NCBI GenBank assembly: GCA_019419995.1
Contig: JAHZHZ010000005.1
Span: 5,274 to 69,273, forward strand
DNA: 64,000 nt
Origin: Clostridiales bacterium
GTDB taxonomy: Bacteria; Bacillota; Clostridia; Christensenellales; Aristaeellaceae
Direction of reading: 5' to 3'
A model generated the notes under the pieces. That model ran no database searches. It was given only the letters and a program-made list of their open reading frames with translations, and had not been told where the DNA came from. Of this stretch, positions 34,328-42,237 are shown one piece after another. The first letter of the stretch is position 1; each line of letters begins with the position of its first letter. The position numbers and the translations under genes were made by a program.

Positions 34328-34384
34328 CCGGAGCGGTTATTCCGCTCCGGATGGGTCCCCATCCCGCCTTCGGGAGGGTTTTTA
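34328..34384. terminator. Double hairpin terminator between convergent genes
   Basis: CCGGAGCGG (34328-34336) pairs with CCGCTCCGG (34342-34350). A second stem, CCCGCC/GGAGGG around TTCG, runs into TTTTT on the plus strand. On the minus strand the first stem is followed by CTTTTGTTT, so both the Cys-rich gene and the membrane-protein gene can end here. Confidence 0.75.
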
Positions 34385-34434
34385 TAGGCACCGGCATGAA
34401 TGAACATTTTATACGAAAGCAGCCGGTGCCACTT

Positions 34435-34986
34435 CTATTTGTTTTTTCGAATTTCACCAGAAGAACCATCGATAACAATTACAGGTTCTTCTTCCAAGTG
34501 GGCGTAGCGTGCTTCGATCATCTGTTCAAAGCTTTCAATACATACTTGAATGTCTGCTTTGGCAAGACCAGTGGGCCGGCCCTGATTGAGTGCGTCCATA
34601 TATTCTCCAAAAGCCGTGCTCAGAGCAGAGGACAGTTCGGCGTTAAGTACAGCGTTATTTTCACCATAGCTTGCAATTAATACGGAGTTGAGCGCATTTA
34701 CAGCTGTGTACTGTGCTTTAAACTCGGAGATGGCGCTTTGTGAATCAGGCGCTTCTGAATCATTCAACGCAGAAAAACTCTCCGTGAGGGCAATGAGATG
34801 CTGATAAGCCTCTTCCTGGGTTTGATAGATGGCGTTTGAATAACGTTGCTGAATATTCGAACGCATATGGATGGATATGCAGCATAGAATGACGAGAATT
34901 ATCAACACCGCACCAGCGGCCAGGAAGATGCGCATCAGGGCCTTGTCTTTCGACCATGCGCCAAGTTTCGCCCGAATGGAATCCAA
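34435..34986 (-). CDS. Small single-pass membrane protein, unknown function
   Basis: A 183-residue protein with a short cytoplasmic N-terminus (RAKLGAWSKDKALMR), one strong transmembrane helix at about 18-40 (IFLAAGAVLIILVILCCISI) and an extracytoplasmic helical, Ala/Glu-rich domain ending in a charged tail (VIVIDGSSGEIRKNK). It starts with TTG 8 nt after GAAGGGGG. I do not recognise the family. The shape, one helix and a helical outer domain, resembles chemoreceptor or sensor ectodomains, but no signalling domain follows. Confidence 0.65.
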   Translation of the reverse strand: MDSIRAKLGAWSKDKALMRIFLAAGAVLIILVILCCISIHMRSNIQQRYSNAIYQTQEEAYQHLIALTESFSALNDSEAPDSQSAISEFKAQYTAVNALNSVLIASYGENNAVLNAELSSALSTAFGEYMDALNQGRPTGLAKADIQVCIESFEQMIEARYAHLEEEPVIVIDGSSGEIRKNK

Positions 34987-35226
34987 AAGTATACCCCCTT
35001 CTTTCGTTGAATACAGTAATGTATATGCGGAATGTAGCCCTGTATATGCGTTGAAATATACGACATTTTATGCGAAAATCCTCTCAGTTTATTTTGAAGA
35101 AATGTATATATACATCGTATATTCGCCTGTATTTTCGCATATTTTATGCAAATGAATGGGTTTTTGCACAAATTATATGCAAGATTTCGTCAAATTGTGT
35201 GGAGCAAGCATTGCCTTTGACAAATT

Positions 35227-35244
35227 CCTCCATTATAATGGAGG
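35227..35244 (+). promoter_or_regulatory. 18-bp perfect palindrome over the -10 of the aldo/keto reductase promoter
   Basis: CCTCCATTATAATGGAGG is perfectly self-complementary and contains TATAAT (35234-35239), with a weak -35 TTGCCT (35211-35216) 17 bp upstream. A repressor on this site would occlude the promoter. Confidence 0.65.
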
Positions 35245-35275
35245 ACAAGCAGTTTAGCAAAAGGAGCGATGAAAA

Positions 35276-36235
35276 ATGCGATACGTAGATTTTTGTGGTC
35301 GAAAGACCTCGGTAATTGCCTTGGGCACTATGGATTTTGGAGGGATTATTGATCCGGCCAGGGCCTGTGATTTTATGGATGCCTATGTGGAAATGGGCGG
35401 AAATTTTATTGATACGGCACGTATTTACGGGGACTTTGTTCATGAAATTCAGGGTGGCAGCGAAAAGGTAATCGGACATTGGATGGAGGAAAGACGTTGC
35501 CGGGATAAAATTGTCCTGGGCACCAAGGGCGGTCATCCGGATACCCATCATATGCATGTGGGTCGTCTGAGCCGGGCAGAGATTTTAGATGATATGCAGC
35601 GCAGTTTGGAAAATTTGCGCACGGACTGTGTGGATATCTATTGGCTGCACAGGGATGATGAACAGCGCGAGGTAGAGGACATCCTGACGACGTTGACGGA
35701 ACTGCAGGAGCGGGGCATGACCCGGTATGTAGGCGTATCCAACTGGAAACCCGAGCGCATCCGAACGGCGCTGGAATTTGCCCGGACGCATGGACTGGCG
35801 GTCATTGCAGCCAACCAGCCGCAGTTCAGCCTGGCTCGACAGGCGGTGGTGGAGGATGACACGCTTTGTCAGATGGATGAAGCAACCTACCGCCTGCATG
35901 TGGAGCAAAATCTTCCGTGCGTTCCGTTCTCTTCCCAAGCTAAGGGATTTTTGGCAAAAATGGCCGGTGGGGGAGAAGGTACGCTTTCTGACAAGGCGCG
36001 CAGGAGATACCTGTATCCTGAAAACCTGGAGGTCTTGGAGCGTGTACGGGAATTATCCCGCCAGACGGGATGCAGTGTGGCAGCCCTTTCTCTGGCCTGG
36101 CTGACCAACCAGCCGTTTTCCACTTTCCCCATTGCGGGTGTGAGCAGGATGGAGCACTTCAAGGATCTGAAAGAGGCGGCAGATGTAGTACTCACCCCTC
36201 AGCAGAGAGATTCCCTGCGCAGGATGGAAAGCTGA
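35276..36235 (+). CDS. Aldo/keto reductase family oxidoreductase
   Basis: A 319-residue NADPH-dependent aldo/keto reductase. The catalytic tetrad region is recognisable: Asp and Tyr in NFIDTARIYGD, Lys in IVLGTKGGHP, and His in DIYWLHRDDE. The C-terminal cofactor-binding part contains SLAWLTNQPFSTFPIAGVSRMEHF. Substrate is unknown; it may reduce a sugar aldehyde or ketone. It is transcribed alone from a promoter with an embedded palindrome, suggesting induction by some compound. Confidence 0.9.
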   Translation: MRYVDFCGRKTSVIALGTMDFGGIIDPARACDFMDAYVEMGGNFIDTARIYGDFVHEIQGGSEKVIGHWMEERRCRDKIVLGTKGGHPDTHHMHVGRLSRAEILDDMQRSLENLRTDCVDIYWLHRDDEQREVEDILTTLTELQERGMTRYVGVSNWKPERIRTALEFARTHGLAVIAANQPQFSLARQAVVEDDTLCQMDEATYRLHVEQNLPCVPFSSQAKGFLAKMAGGGEGTLSDKARRRYLYPENLEVLERVRELSRQTGCSVAALSLAWLTNQPFSTFPIAGVSRMEHFKDLKEAADVVLTPQQRDSLRRMES

Positions 36236-36258
36236 AATAAATCTTTACCTGTGTGCGT

Positions 36259-36287
36259 TTGACAAGGTTGTGGTTTTATGATAGATT
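36259..36287 (+). promoter_or_regulatory. Sigma-A-type promoter of the phosphofructokinase gene
   Basis: TTGACA (36259-36264), 17 bp, TAGATT (36282-36287), about 64 bp before the start codon. Confidence 0.75.
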
Positions 36288-36350
36288 TATCATGAACCCG
36301 TAGGGGCATAAGTAATATTAACTCGAGCGTTTGGAAAGGAAGTCTGCAAT

Positions 36351-37604
36351 ATGGAGAAACTTATCGGCGCAGCGGTCATCGGTCAGTCTGGTGGCCCCAG
36401 CTCTGTAATCAACGCCTCTGCTTACGGCGCGATTAAGACCGCTCTGGAGAGCGACGCCATCACCAAGGTTTACGGTATGTGCAACGGCATCGTGGGCCTG
36501 CTCAATGACAATTTGATCGATATGGGTAAGGAAGATCCCGAGGAGCTGGCGCTGATGAAGTACACGCCTTCCTCTGCTCTGGGTTCCTGCCGTTATAAGC
36601 TCAAGGATCCCGACGAGGATGAGACCGACTATCTCAAGATCTTGGAAATGTTCAAGAAGTACAACATTCGCTATTTCTTCTATAATGGCGGCAACGATTC
36701 CATGGATACCTGCAATAAGATTTCCAAGTTCATGCTGCGCAATGGCTATGAGGTGCGCTGCATGGGTATTCCCAAGACCATTGACAACGATTTGGCCGGC
36801 ACGGATCACTGCCCGGGCTTTGCCTCTGCCGCCAAGTTCATTGCTACCTCGGTCATGGAGGTCTATCGGGATTCTACCGTGTACGATACCGGTATGATTA
36901 CTATCATTGAGTGCATGGGCCGTCACGCCGGCTGGCTGACTGCAGCTGCAGCTCTGGCCAATGCCTGTGGTAAGGGTGCGGACTTGATCTACCTGCCCGA
37001 GATCGATTTTGACATGGACAAGTTCACCGCTCGTGTCAAGGAAATCTACGCCCAGAAGAAGAAGTGCCTCGTAGTGGTCTCTGAAGGCATTCACGACAAG
37101 AATGGCACCTTCATCGCCGAGTATGCCAACAAGAATGCCACCAAGGACAGCTTTGGTCATACCCAGCTGGGCGGTCTGGCAGCTTATCTGGCCAACTATA
37201 TCAAGGAGCAGACCGGTGCCAAGGTGCGCGGCATTGAGCTTTCTCTGTTACAGCGCTGCGCGGCTCACTGCGCTTCTCAGACGGACATCGATGAGTCCTT
37301 TGCCTCCGGCAAGGCCGCAGTGGACAATGCGGTGGCGGGTGTCACCGATAAGATGGTGGGCTTCGAATGCACTCGCGAGAATGGCAAGTACAACTGCAAT
37401 ATCAAACTCTTTGATCTGACCATCGTGGCCAACACTGAAAAGAAGGTTCCCCTGGAGTGGATCAATGCGGATGGTGACGGTGTCAACCAGGGCTTCATCG
37501 ATTACTGCCTGCCCCTGATTCAGGGCCAGACTCAGCTGAAGATCGAAAACGGCCTGCCCCGCTTTGTGAACCTGAAGAAGGTCAAGGCGGTACCGGAAGC
37601 CTGA
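36351..37604 (+). CDS. pfp: 6-phosphofructokinase, pyrophosphate-dependent type
   Basis: A 417-residue PfkA-superfamily enzyme phosphorylating fructose 6-phosphate. Two positions mark PPi rather than ATP as donor: GGNDS at 113-117, with Asp where ATP enzymes have Gly, and PKTIDND at 141-147 with Lys142. MGRHAGWLTAAAALA and the substrate-binding ECMGRHAG region are intact. PPi-dependent glycolysis saves ATP and is reversible. The gene is monocistronic, with a promoter upstream and a strong terminator after it. Confidence 0.92.
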   Translation: MEKLIGAAVIGQSGGPSSVINASAYGAIKTALESDAITKVYGMCNGIVGLLNDNLIDMGKEDPEELALMKYTPSSALGSCRYKLKDPDEDETDYLKILEMFKKYNIRYFFYNGGNDSMDTCNKISKFMLRNGYEVRCMGIPKTIDNDLAGTDHCPGFASAAKFIATSVMEVYRDSTVYDTGMITIIECMGRHAGWLTAAAALANACGKGADLIYLPEIDFDMDKFTARVKEIYAQKKKCLVVVSEGIHDKNGTFIAEYANKNATKDSFGHTQLGGLAAYLANYIKEQTGAKVRGIELSLLQRCAAHCASQTDIDESFASGKAAVDNAVAGVTDKMVGFECTRENGKYNCNIKLFDLTIVANTEKKVPLEWINADGDGVNQGFIDYCLPLIQGQTQLKIENGLPRFVNLKKVKAVPEA

Positions 37605-37620
37605 TTTTGATCGGTAAGAA

Positions 37621-37655
37621 AGCGGAGATTTCATATGGAAATCTCCGCTCTTTTT
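37621..37655 (+). terminator. Rho-independent terminator after the phosphofructokinase gene
   Basis: AGCGGAGATTTC (37621-37632) pairs with GAAATCTCCGCT (37638-37649) around a 5-nt loop, followed by CTTTTT. Confidence 0.88.
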
Positions 37656-38070
37656 ATGGATTGGAAAGTGATGGAAGGGGAAAGGGTAAGATGACGGATT
37701 GAGGCCGCTGTGATTGTCGCAGAAATGCTGGAGCTATTTTGTTTAGCCGTCGTGGAGCAGCTGCCCGTCAGTGCCACTCATTGATTTGAATGGCGTTTTG
37801 GTTTTGCACGGCGCAATGCGCAGATATGGAAAAAGTTGCCACCGGGCTTGAATGAATGCCACAGTTTTACCTGGGCAGTGTGCAATCGGTTCAACGGGAA
37901 GAAGGAAGTGTATTTTTTATTCTGAACTGGGCTAGAGGATACCCCAGATGGAGGAGAACATGCTCACTGGGAAAATCAATCTGCAGGTTGAACAGAGATC
38001 CATTGAATAGGCGGAACCTTTGTTTAGAACGAGTTTACTTGGGCAACAGATGCACATAGGCTTGACAAAC
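37656..38070. other. Non-coding stretch between two terminators, nothing recognised
   Basis: About 415 bp between the phosphofructokinase terminator and the GAPDH terminator hold no convincing gene. A 67-codon frame at 37856-38059 has no ribosome-binding site and no family resemblance. No tRNA, riboswitch or clear repeat was recognised. It may be a decayed gene or an unidentified small RNA. Confidence 0.5.
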
Positions 38071-38108
38071 TAAAAACGGGCTGTCTCACTTTGCTGTGAG
38101 ACAGCCCG
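38071..38108 (-). terminator. Rho-independent terminator of the GAPDH gene
   Basis: CGGGCTGTCTCAC (38077-38089) pairs perfectly with GTGAGACAGCCCG (38096-38108). On the minus strand the stem is followed by TTTTTAG. Confidence 0.85.
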
Positions 38109-38136
38109 CTCGCATATCCGAAAACTTTTCTGAAAA

Positions 38137-39150
38137 TTACTTCAGCTCGGAGAAGTACTTGATGGTGCGAACCATCTGAGAAACGTAGGAGTTCTCATTG
38201 TCGTACCAGGACACAACCTGAACCTGAGAGGTGCCATTTTCCAGATTCACAACCATGGTCTGGGTGGCATCAAACAGGGAACCATAGCGCATGCCGATGA
38301 CGTCGGAAGAAACGATCTCGTCCTCGTTGTAGCCGAAGGACTCAGTGGTCTCAGCCTTCATCTGAGCATTGATCTGCTCCTTGGTGGGTGCGCCCTTAAC
38401 CACGGCGTTCAGGATGGTGGTGGAGCCGGTGGGGGTGGGTACGCGCTGGGCAGCGCCGATCAGCTTGCCGTTCAGCTCGGGGATAACCAGGCCGATAGCC
38501 TTGGCAGCACCGGTGCTGTTGGGAACGATGTTCACGGCGCCGGCACGGGAACGACGCAGGTCGCCCTTGCGCTGCGGGCCGTCCAGGATCATCTGGTCGC
38601 CGGTGTAGGCGTGAATGGTGCACATGATGCCGGACTCGATGGGCGCGCAGTCATTCAGAGCTTTCGCCATGGGTGCCAGGCAGTTGGTGGTGCAGGAAGC
38701 AGCGGAGATGATGGTATCTTCGGGCTTCAGGGTCTTGTGGTTTACGTTATAAACGATGGTGGGCAGATCGTTGCCGGCCGGAGCAGAGATAACGACCTTG
38801 CGGGCACCGGCGTCGATGTGCGCCTGAGCCTTGGCCTTGCTGGTGTAGAAACCGGTGCACTCCAGCACTACGTCTACGCCCAGTTCGCCCCACGGAAGCT
38901 CCGCAGCGTTGGCCTTGGCATAGATGGTGATCTTCTTGCCATCGACTTCGATGAAGTCTTCGCCGGCAGTCACTTCGTGATCGCGAGCATAGCAGCCCTG
39001 AGTGGAGTCATACTTCAGCAGGTGGGCCAGCATCTTGGGGGAGGTCAGGTCGTTGATAGCGACAACCTCGTAACCCTCAGCGCCGAACATCTGACGGAAA
39101 GCCAGACGGCCAATGCGGCCGAAACCATTGATAGCAACTTTAACAGCCAT
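38137..39150 (-). CDS. gap: Glyceraldehyde-3-phosphate dehydrogenase, type I
   Basis: A 337-residue NAD-dependent GAPDH of glycolysis. The start at 39150 (after AGGAGGG) gives MAVKVAINGFGRIGRLAFRQ. The catalytic SAASCTTNCLAP and the GAAKAIGLVIPELNGKL and SWYDNENSY segments are intact. A consensus-like promoter precedes it and a strong terminator follows, so it is monocistronic, unlike the gap-pgk-tpi operons of many Firmicutes. Confidence 0.97.
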   Translation of the reverse strand: MAVKVAINGFGRIGRLAFRQMFGAEGYEVVAINDLTSPKMLAHLLKYDSTQGCYARDHEVTAGEDFIEVDGKKITIYAKANAAELPWGELGVDVVLECTGFYTSKAKAQAHIDAGARKVVISAPAGNDLPTIVYNVNHKTLKPEDTIISAASCTTNCLAPMAKALNDCAPIESGIMCTIHAYTGDQMILDGPQRKGDLRRSRAGAVNIVPNSTGAAKAIGLVIPELNGKLIGAAQRVPTPTGSTTILNAVVKGAPTKEQINAQMKAETTESFGYNEDEIVSSDVIGMRYGSLFDATQTMVVNLENGTSQVQVVSWYDNENSYVSQMVRTIKYFSELK

Positions 39151-39213
39151 GGTAAATTCCCTCCTATATTCCTTGGGTACAGGATAAACCAAAGTACCTC
39201 AAATTACACATTA

Positions 39214-39242
39214 ATTTTACCCCATCCCCCAGGGAATGACAA
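39214..39242 (-). promoter_or_regulatory. Sigma-A-type promoter of gap
   Basis: On the minus strand TTGTCA (39242-39237), 17 bp, TAAAAT (39219-39214), about 63 bp before the start. Confidence 0.75.
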
Positions 39243-39284
39243 GTGTTTTTTTGGTAAAATGTCGGCTATGCTCCCTTACAGGGC

Positions 39285-40466
39285 TTAATCCTTCATGACT
39301 ATGGTGTTATAGAAGGAGGTGCCGTCTAGTTTTTCCTTACATCCTAGCGCCTCCAGCACGGTGGCAGAGACATCGGCAAAGGTTTTGCGTTCTCCCAGGA
39401 CCACGCTCTCCTCCAGTCCCAGGCCCCATACCAGCAGGGGCACTTTTTCCCGGGTGTGATCTGTGGTAGGATAGGCGGGATCACAGCCATGATCTGCAGT
39501 GATAATGAGCATCCCATCTTCGCCCAGCAGTTTCAGAATTTCAGGCAATCGCTTGTCAAACTCCTCCAGCGCTCTGGCAAAGCCCTTGACATCGTTGCGA
39601 TGGCCGTACAGCATGTCCGTATCTACCAGGTTGGCAAAGAGCAGCCCCTTCCAGTTTTCCTTTTGCAGATATTCTATGATAGCATCCGTGCAGGCGGCGT
39701 TGCCTGCTGCATGGTTGGACTGAGTGAGGCCCCGATGATTGAAGATGTCTTCAATCTTGCCAACGCCCAGCACGTCCATGCCGTTGTTTTTAATTACATC
39801 CAGCATGGTTTGTCCCACCGGATCTACGGAAAAGTCCCGACGGTTTTCGGTGCGTACAAAAGAACCGGGATTGCCGATGAAAGGACGGGCGATTACCCGG
39901 CCCACATTGTGTTCACCCTTGAGCAAGCGGCGAGCGATGCGGCAGATGTGCCACAATTCCATGGGAGGAATCACAGCCTCGTGGGCGGCGATCTGAAATA
40001 CACTGTCCGCGGAGGTATAGACGATGAGCTTGCCAGTCTGGATGTGTTCTGCCCCCAGTTCCTCTATAATGGCAGTTCCAGAAGCAGCCTTATTTCCGAT
40101 TACTTGCTGGCCGGTTTCTGCCTCGAAGGCTTCTATTACTTCTTTGGGAAAGCCGTTGGGATAAGTGGGAAAGGGTTTCTTCAGCGTCAAACCGGCAATT
40201 TCCCAGTGACCAGTGGTGGTATCCTTGCCTGCGGCGGCTTCCAGCATGGTGCCATAGCACCCGATGGGCTCATCCTCTCCCAGAGGATGCATGTCGACAG
40301 TTTTCAATAACCCCAGCTCCGTAAGATTGGGAATATCCGGGTGTTCCTGAGCAATGACGTGCCCTAGCGTGTCTGCACCTTTATCGCCATATTTGGCGGC
40401 ATCGTATTGCCAGCCGGCACCTACGCCGTCCAACACGATCAGAACCACACGATTCATTTTCTTCAC
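39285..40466 (-). CDS. deoB: Phosphopentomutase
   Basis: A 393-residue alkaline-phosphatase-superfamily mutase interconverting ribose (or deoxyribose) 1- and 5-phosphate in nucleoside salvage. The metal site opens with VVLIVLDGVGAG; AGKDTTTGHWEIAG holds the phosphorylated Thr, and ITADHGCDPAYPTTDHTREKVPLL supplies further ligands. Start is GTG, 8 nt after GGAGGG. It follows the Spo0A-like gene by only 4 bp and is likely co-transcribed with it. Confidence 0.95.
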   Translation of the reverse strand: MKKMNRVVLIVLDGVGAGWQYDAAKYGDKGADTLGHVIAQEHPDIPNLTELGLLKTVDMHPLGEDEPIGCYGTMLEAAAGKDTTTGHWEIAGLTLKKPFPTYPNGFPKEVIEAFEAETGQQVIGNKAASGTAIIEELGAEHIQTGKLIVYTSADSVFQIAAHEAVIPPMELWHICRIARRLLKGEHNVGRVIARPFIGNPGSFVRTENRRDFSVDPVGQTMLDVIKNNGMDVLGVGKIEDIFNHRGLTQSNHAAGNAACTDAIIEYLQKENWKGLLFANLVDTDMLYGHRNDVKGFARALEEFDKRLPEILKLLGEDGMLIITADHGCDPAYPTTDHTREKVPLLVWGLGLEESVVLGERKTFADVSATVLEALGCKEKLDGTSFYNTIVMKD

Positions 40467-40470
40467 GTTC

Positions 40471-41208
40471 TCATCCCTCCAATCGTAGTATATCCGCCAG
40501 GCGGGAAATCATTTCACTGCATACGGGCTGTCCGCGTCCGGCGTCCACCGCACCTGCAAAGATGCGGTATTGATTGTCAATTTTGTCACTCTGCCATGCG
40601 AGATTGATGGCATGCCGCATGGCCCGCTCCACCTGCGCAGCATTCAGACCACACAATTCACCCGTCCGGGGGTAGAGCCTTTTGCGCAATTGATGCAGAT
40701 AGCGTTCGTCGGCGGCACACAGCAAGGCGGCAATCTTCAGACAGTCTCTTCCTACGTGTTCCGGCACGCCCAATTCATCCAGAATCTGATCAATTCGGTG
40801 CAAATCTCCTGGCAGAAATGTGGGTGGATCACTCTTAAGAGCGTCAATAGTTTTGCAAAATGTCTGAGGCTGCAGGGGCCTCTCAAGAAGATGAACACCC
40901 AGATCTTCCAGTTCTTTCCGGGCAGGAAGTGCAAAGCGCGATTCATGAACGAGAATCGCTGCAGGTCGTACGCTCAGGCGGGAGGTACCCAACGCCCGAA
41001 GCAGTAGTGCGGTACCTTCCATCACGGGCAACTCAACGTCGCAAAGCAACAGATCGGGCCTAAAATCCTCAAGCGCTTTGAATGCGTCCAAGCCATCCCG
41101 GGGCATGGCCAGAAGCTGAATGCCTGCCAAAGACAGTGCATGGACAAATTGCATGCGCATAGTTCTCGTGCAGGCGGCGGCAACCGCTGTTTCCAAAATG
41201 CGTGGCAA
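40471..41208 (-). CDS. Spo0A-like response regulator with degenerate receiver domain
   Basis: A 245-residue protein. Residues about 135-245 match the Spo0A C-terminal DNA-binding domain (ELGVPEHVGRDCLKIAA, ERAMRHAINLAWQSDKID, SEMISRLADILRLEG). The N-terminal receiver keeps the phosphoacceptor-like Asp57 (LLLCDVELPVMEG). The paired acidic residues normally near position 10 read AVAAA, and the conserved Lys is Arg110 (LLERPLQ). Phosphorylation is therefore doubtful. TTG start 7 nt after GGAGG of a near-perfect GGAGGTGA. It could be a divergent Spo0A or a paralogue; a canonical Spo0A may exist elsewhere. Confidence 0.82.
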   Translation of the reverse strand: MPRILETAVAAACTRTMRMQFVHALSLAGIQLLAMPRDGLDAFKALEDFRPDLLLCDVELPVMEGTALLLRALGTSRLSVRPAAILVHESRFALPARKELEDLGVHLLERPLQPQTFCKTIDALKSDPPTFLPGDLHRIDQILDELGVPEHVGRDCLKIAALLCAADERYLHQLRKRLYPRTGELCGLNAAQVERAMRHAINLAWQSDKIDNQYRIFAGAVDAGRGQPVCSEMISRLADILRLEG

Positions 41209-41314
41209 GGCGTCACCTCCCGCGAACCGTCACAGGAACCGTATCTCTATTTTTTCTACGATGGGCAATTAAATTCCTGCGTTTGACTCAAAATATAATG
41301 TAAAGTTCCGGCTT

Positions 41315-42220
41315 TTATTTGGTCAGATCTAGGTAATAGCACTGGTGGCTGCAATGTCCCTGCAACAGCGTAGAACGTAAATAATCGGGAGAAGTGTGTG
41401 ACATATTCAATGCCTTTTTTAATACGGCAATATCCCGGGTGATATCCTGGACATGTGCGCCACGCCCCACTACCTTCAGGTGAGTTACACCTGCCTGTTC
41501 GAGCTTTTTCAGGGCACAGAGCGCACATCCGCTGGCTCCAAAGCCATGAAAATCCGATCTTTCTTCCTGAGATGGGTGGCAGTCTGGTCCCCAGGGAAGA
41601 TAGGGAAGGCGGCAGAGCTGTTCCAGCTCATCGCAATGCAGGCTGGAGCAAAATGCGCCGGAATAATGGCAACGCTCATTGAGAACAAAGGCTTCATATT
41701 CCAAATCTGGAAAGCGCTGGATGCACTGACCCATCTCCTCTATTGACATCTTTCGAGGAAAAATGACGCGGGAAATATGGAGCTTTTTGAAAAAACTCAG
41801 CGCATTTGGATTGAAACATCCTGCTTCTCCGCTGAGATGTACGCACCCGGGAATGCCCCGCTCCTTTAAATGGAGTATCAGCGCTGGATCGGCTACAATC
41901 CAGTTTTGAAAACCCAGATCAAGGAGTGCTGATATGATTTCCAGAATAATGGGGTATTGTTCCGGGCGATAGCAGATGGAATTGAACGTCAGTGATACCG
42001 GCACGCCGCGATTTTGTATTTTGCGGGCCAGAAGGCGCATTTCATCCATGGTAGAGAGCTGGATATTTTGCATTAGTACCTCACGCCGGTTCAACGGCGT
42101 AAAATTCTGGTATTTTTCCAGCCAGTCCACGGGCACATAGCCGGCGAAGAGCTCATCTGCTCCTGCGTCAGCTAGTGCTTCGTAATGCTTCAAGGCACCT
42201 AGTCCGGCGGTGATTTTCAT
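41315..42220 (-). CDS. Peptidase U32-family protein
   Basis: A 301-residue member of the U32 (PF01136) TIM-barrel family. The start KITAGLGALKHYEALADAGADELFAGY, the VSLTFNSICYRPEQ segment and CNPNALSFFKKLHISRVIFPRKMS-type strand pattern are typical. The C-terminal half holds a cysteine set (LNERCHYSGAFCSSLHC, GPDCHP, GCALCALKKLEQAG). U32 proteins include collagenase-like peptidases and rRNA/tRNA hydroxylation or ubiquinone-type factors with iron-sulfur clusters, so the actual reaction is uncertain. It follows the next entry's gene by 17 bp in the same operon. Confidence 0.82.
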   Translation of the reverse strand: MKITAGLGALKHYEALADAGADELFAGYVPVDWLEKYQNFTPLNRREVLMQNIQLSTMDEMRLLARKIQNRGVPVSLTFNSICYRPEQYPIILEIISALLDLGFQNWIVADPALILHLKERGIPGCVHLSGEAGCFNPNALSFFKKLHISRVIFPRKMSIEEMGQCIQRFPDLEYEAFVLNERCHYSGAFCSSLHCDELEQLCRLPYLPWGPDCHPSQEERSDFHGFGASGCALCALKKLEQAGVTHLKVVGRGAHVQDITRDIAVLKKALNMSHTSPDYLRSTLLQGHCSHQCYYLDLTK

Positions 42221-42237
42221 CCGCTTTTCCTCCTTGT

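Noticed and set aside
35217..35239. TTGACA with TATAAT before the aldo/keto reductase gene
   Set aside because: The spacer is only 11 bp; the weaker TTGCCT with 17-bp spacing is the better -35.
37856..38059. 67-codon plus-strand frame in the pfp-gap spacer
   Set aside because: No Shine-Dalgarno sequence, no recognisable motif and a composition unlike the neighbouring genes.
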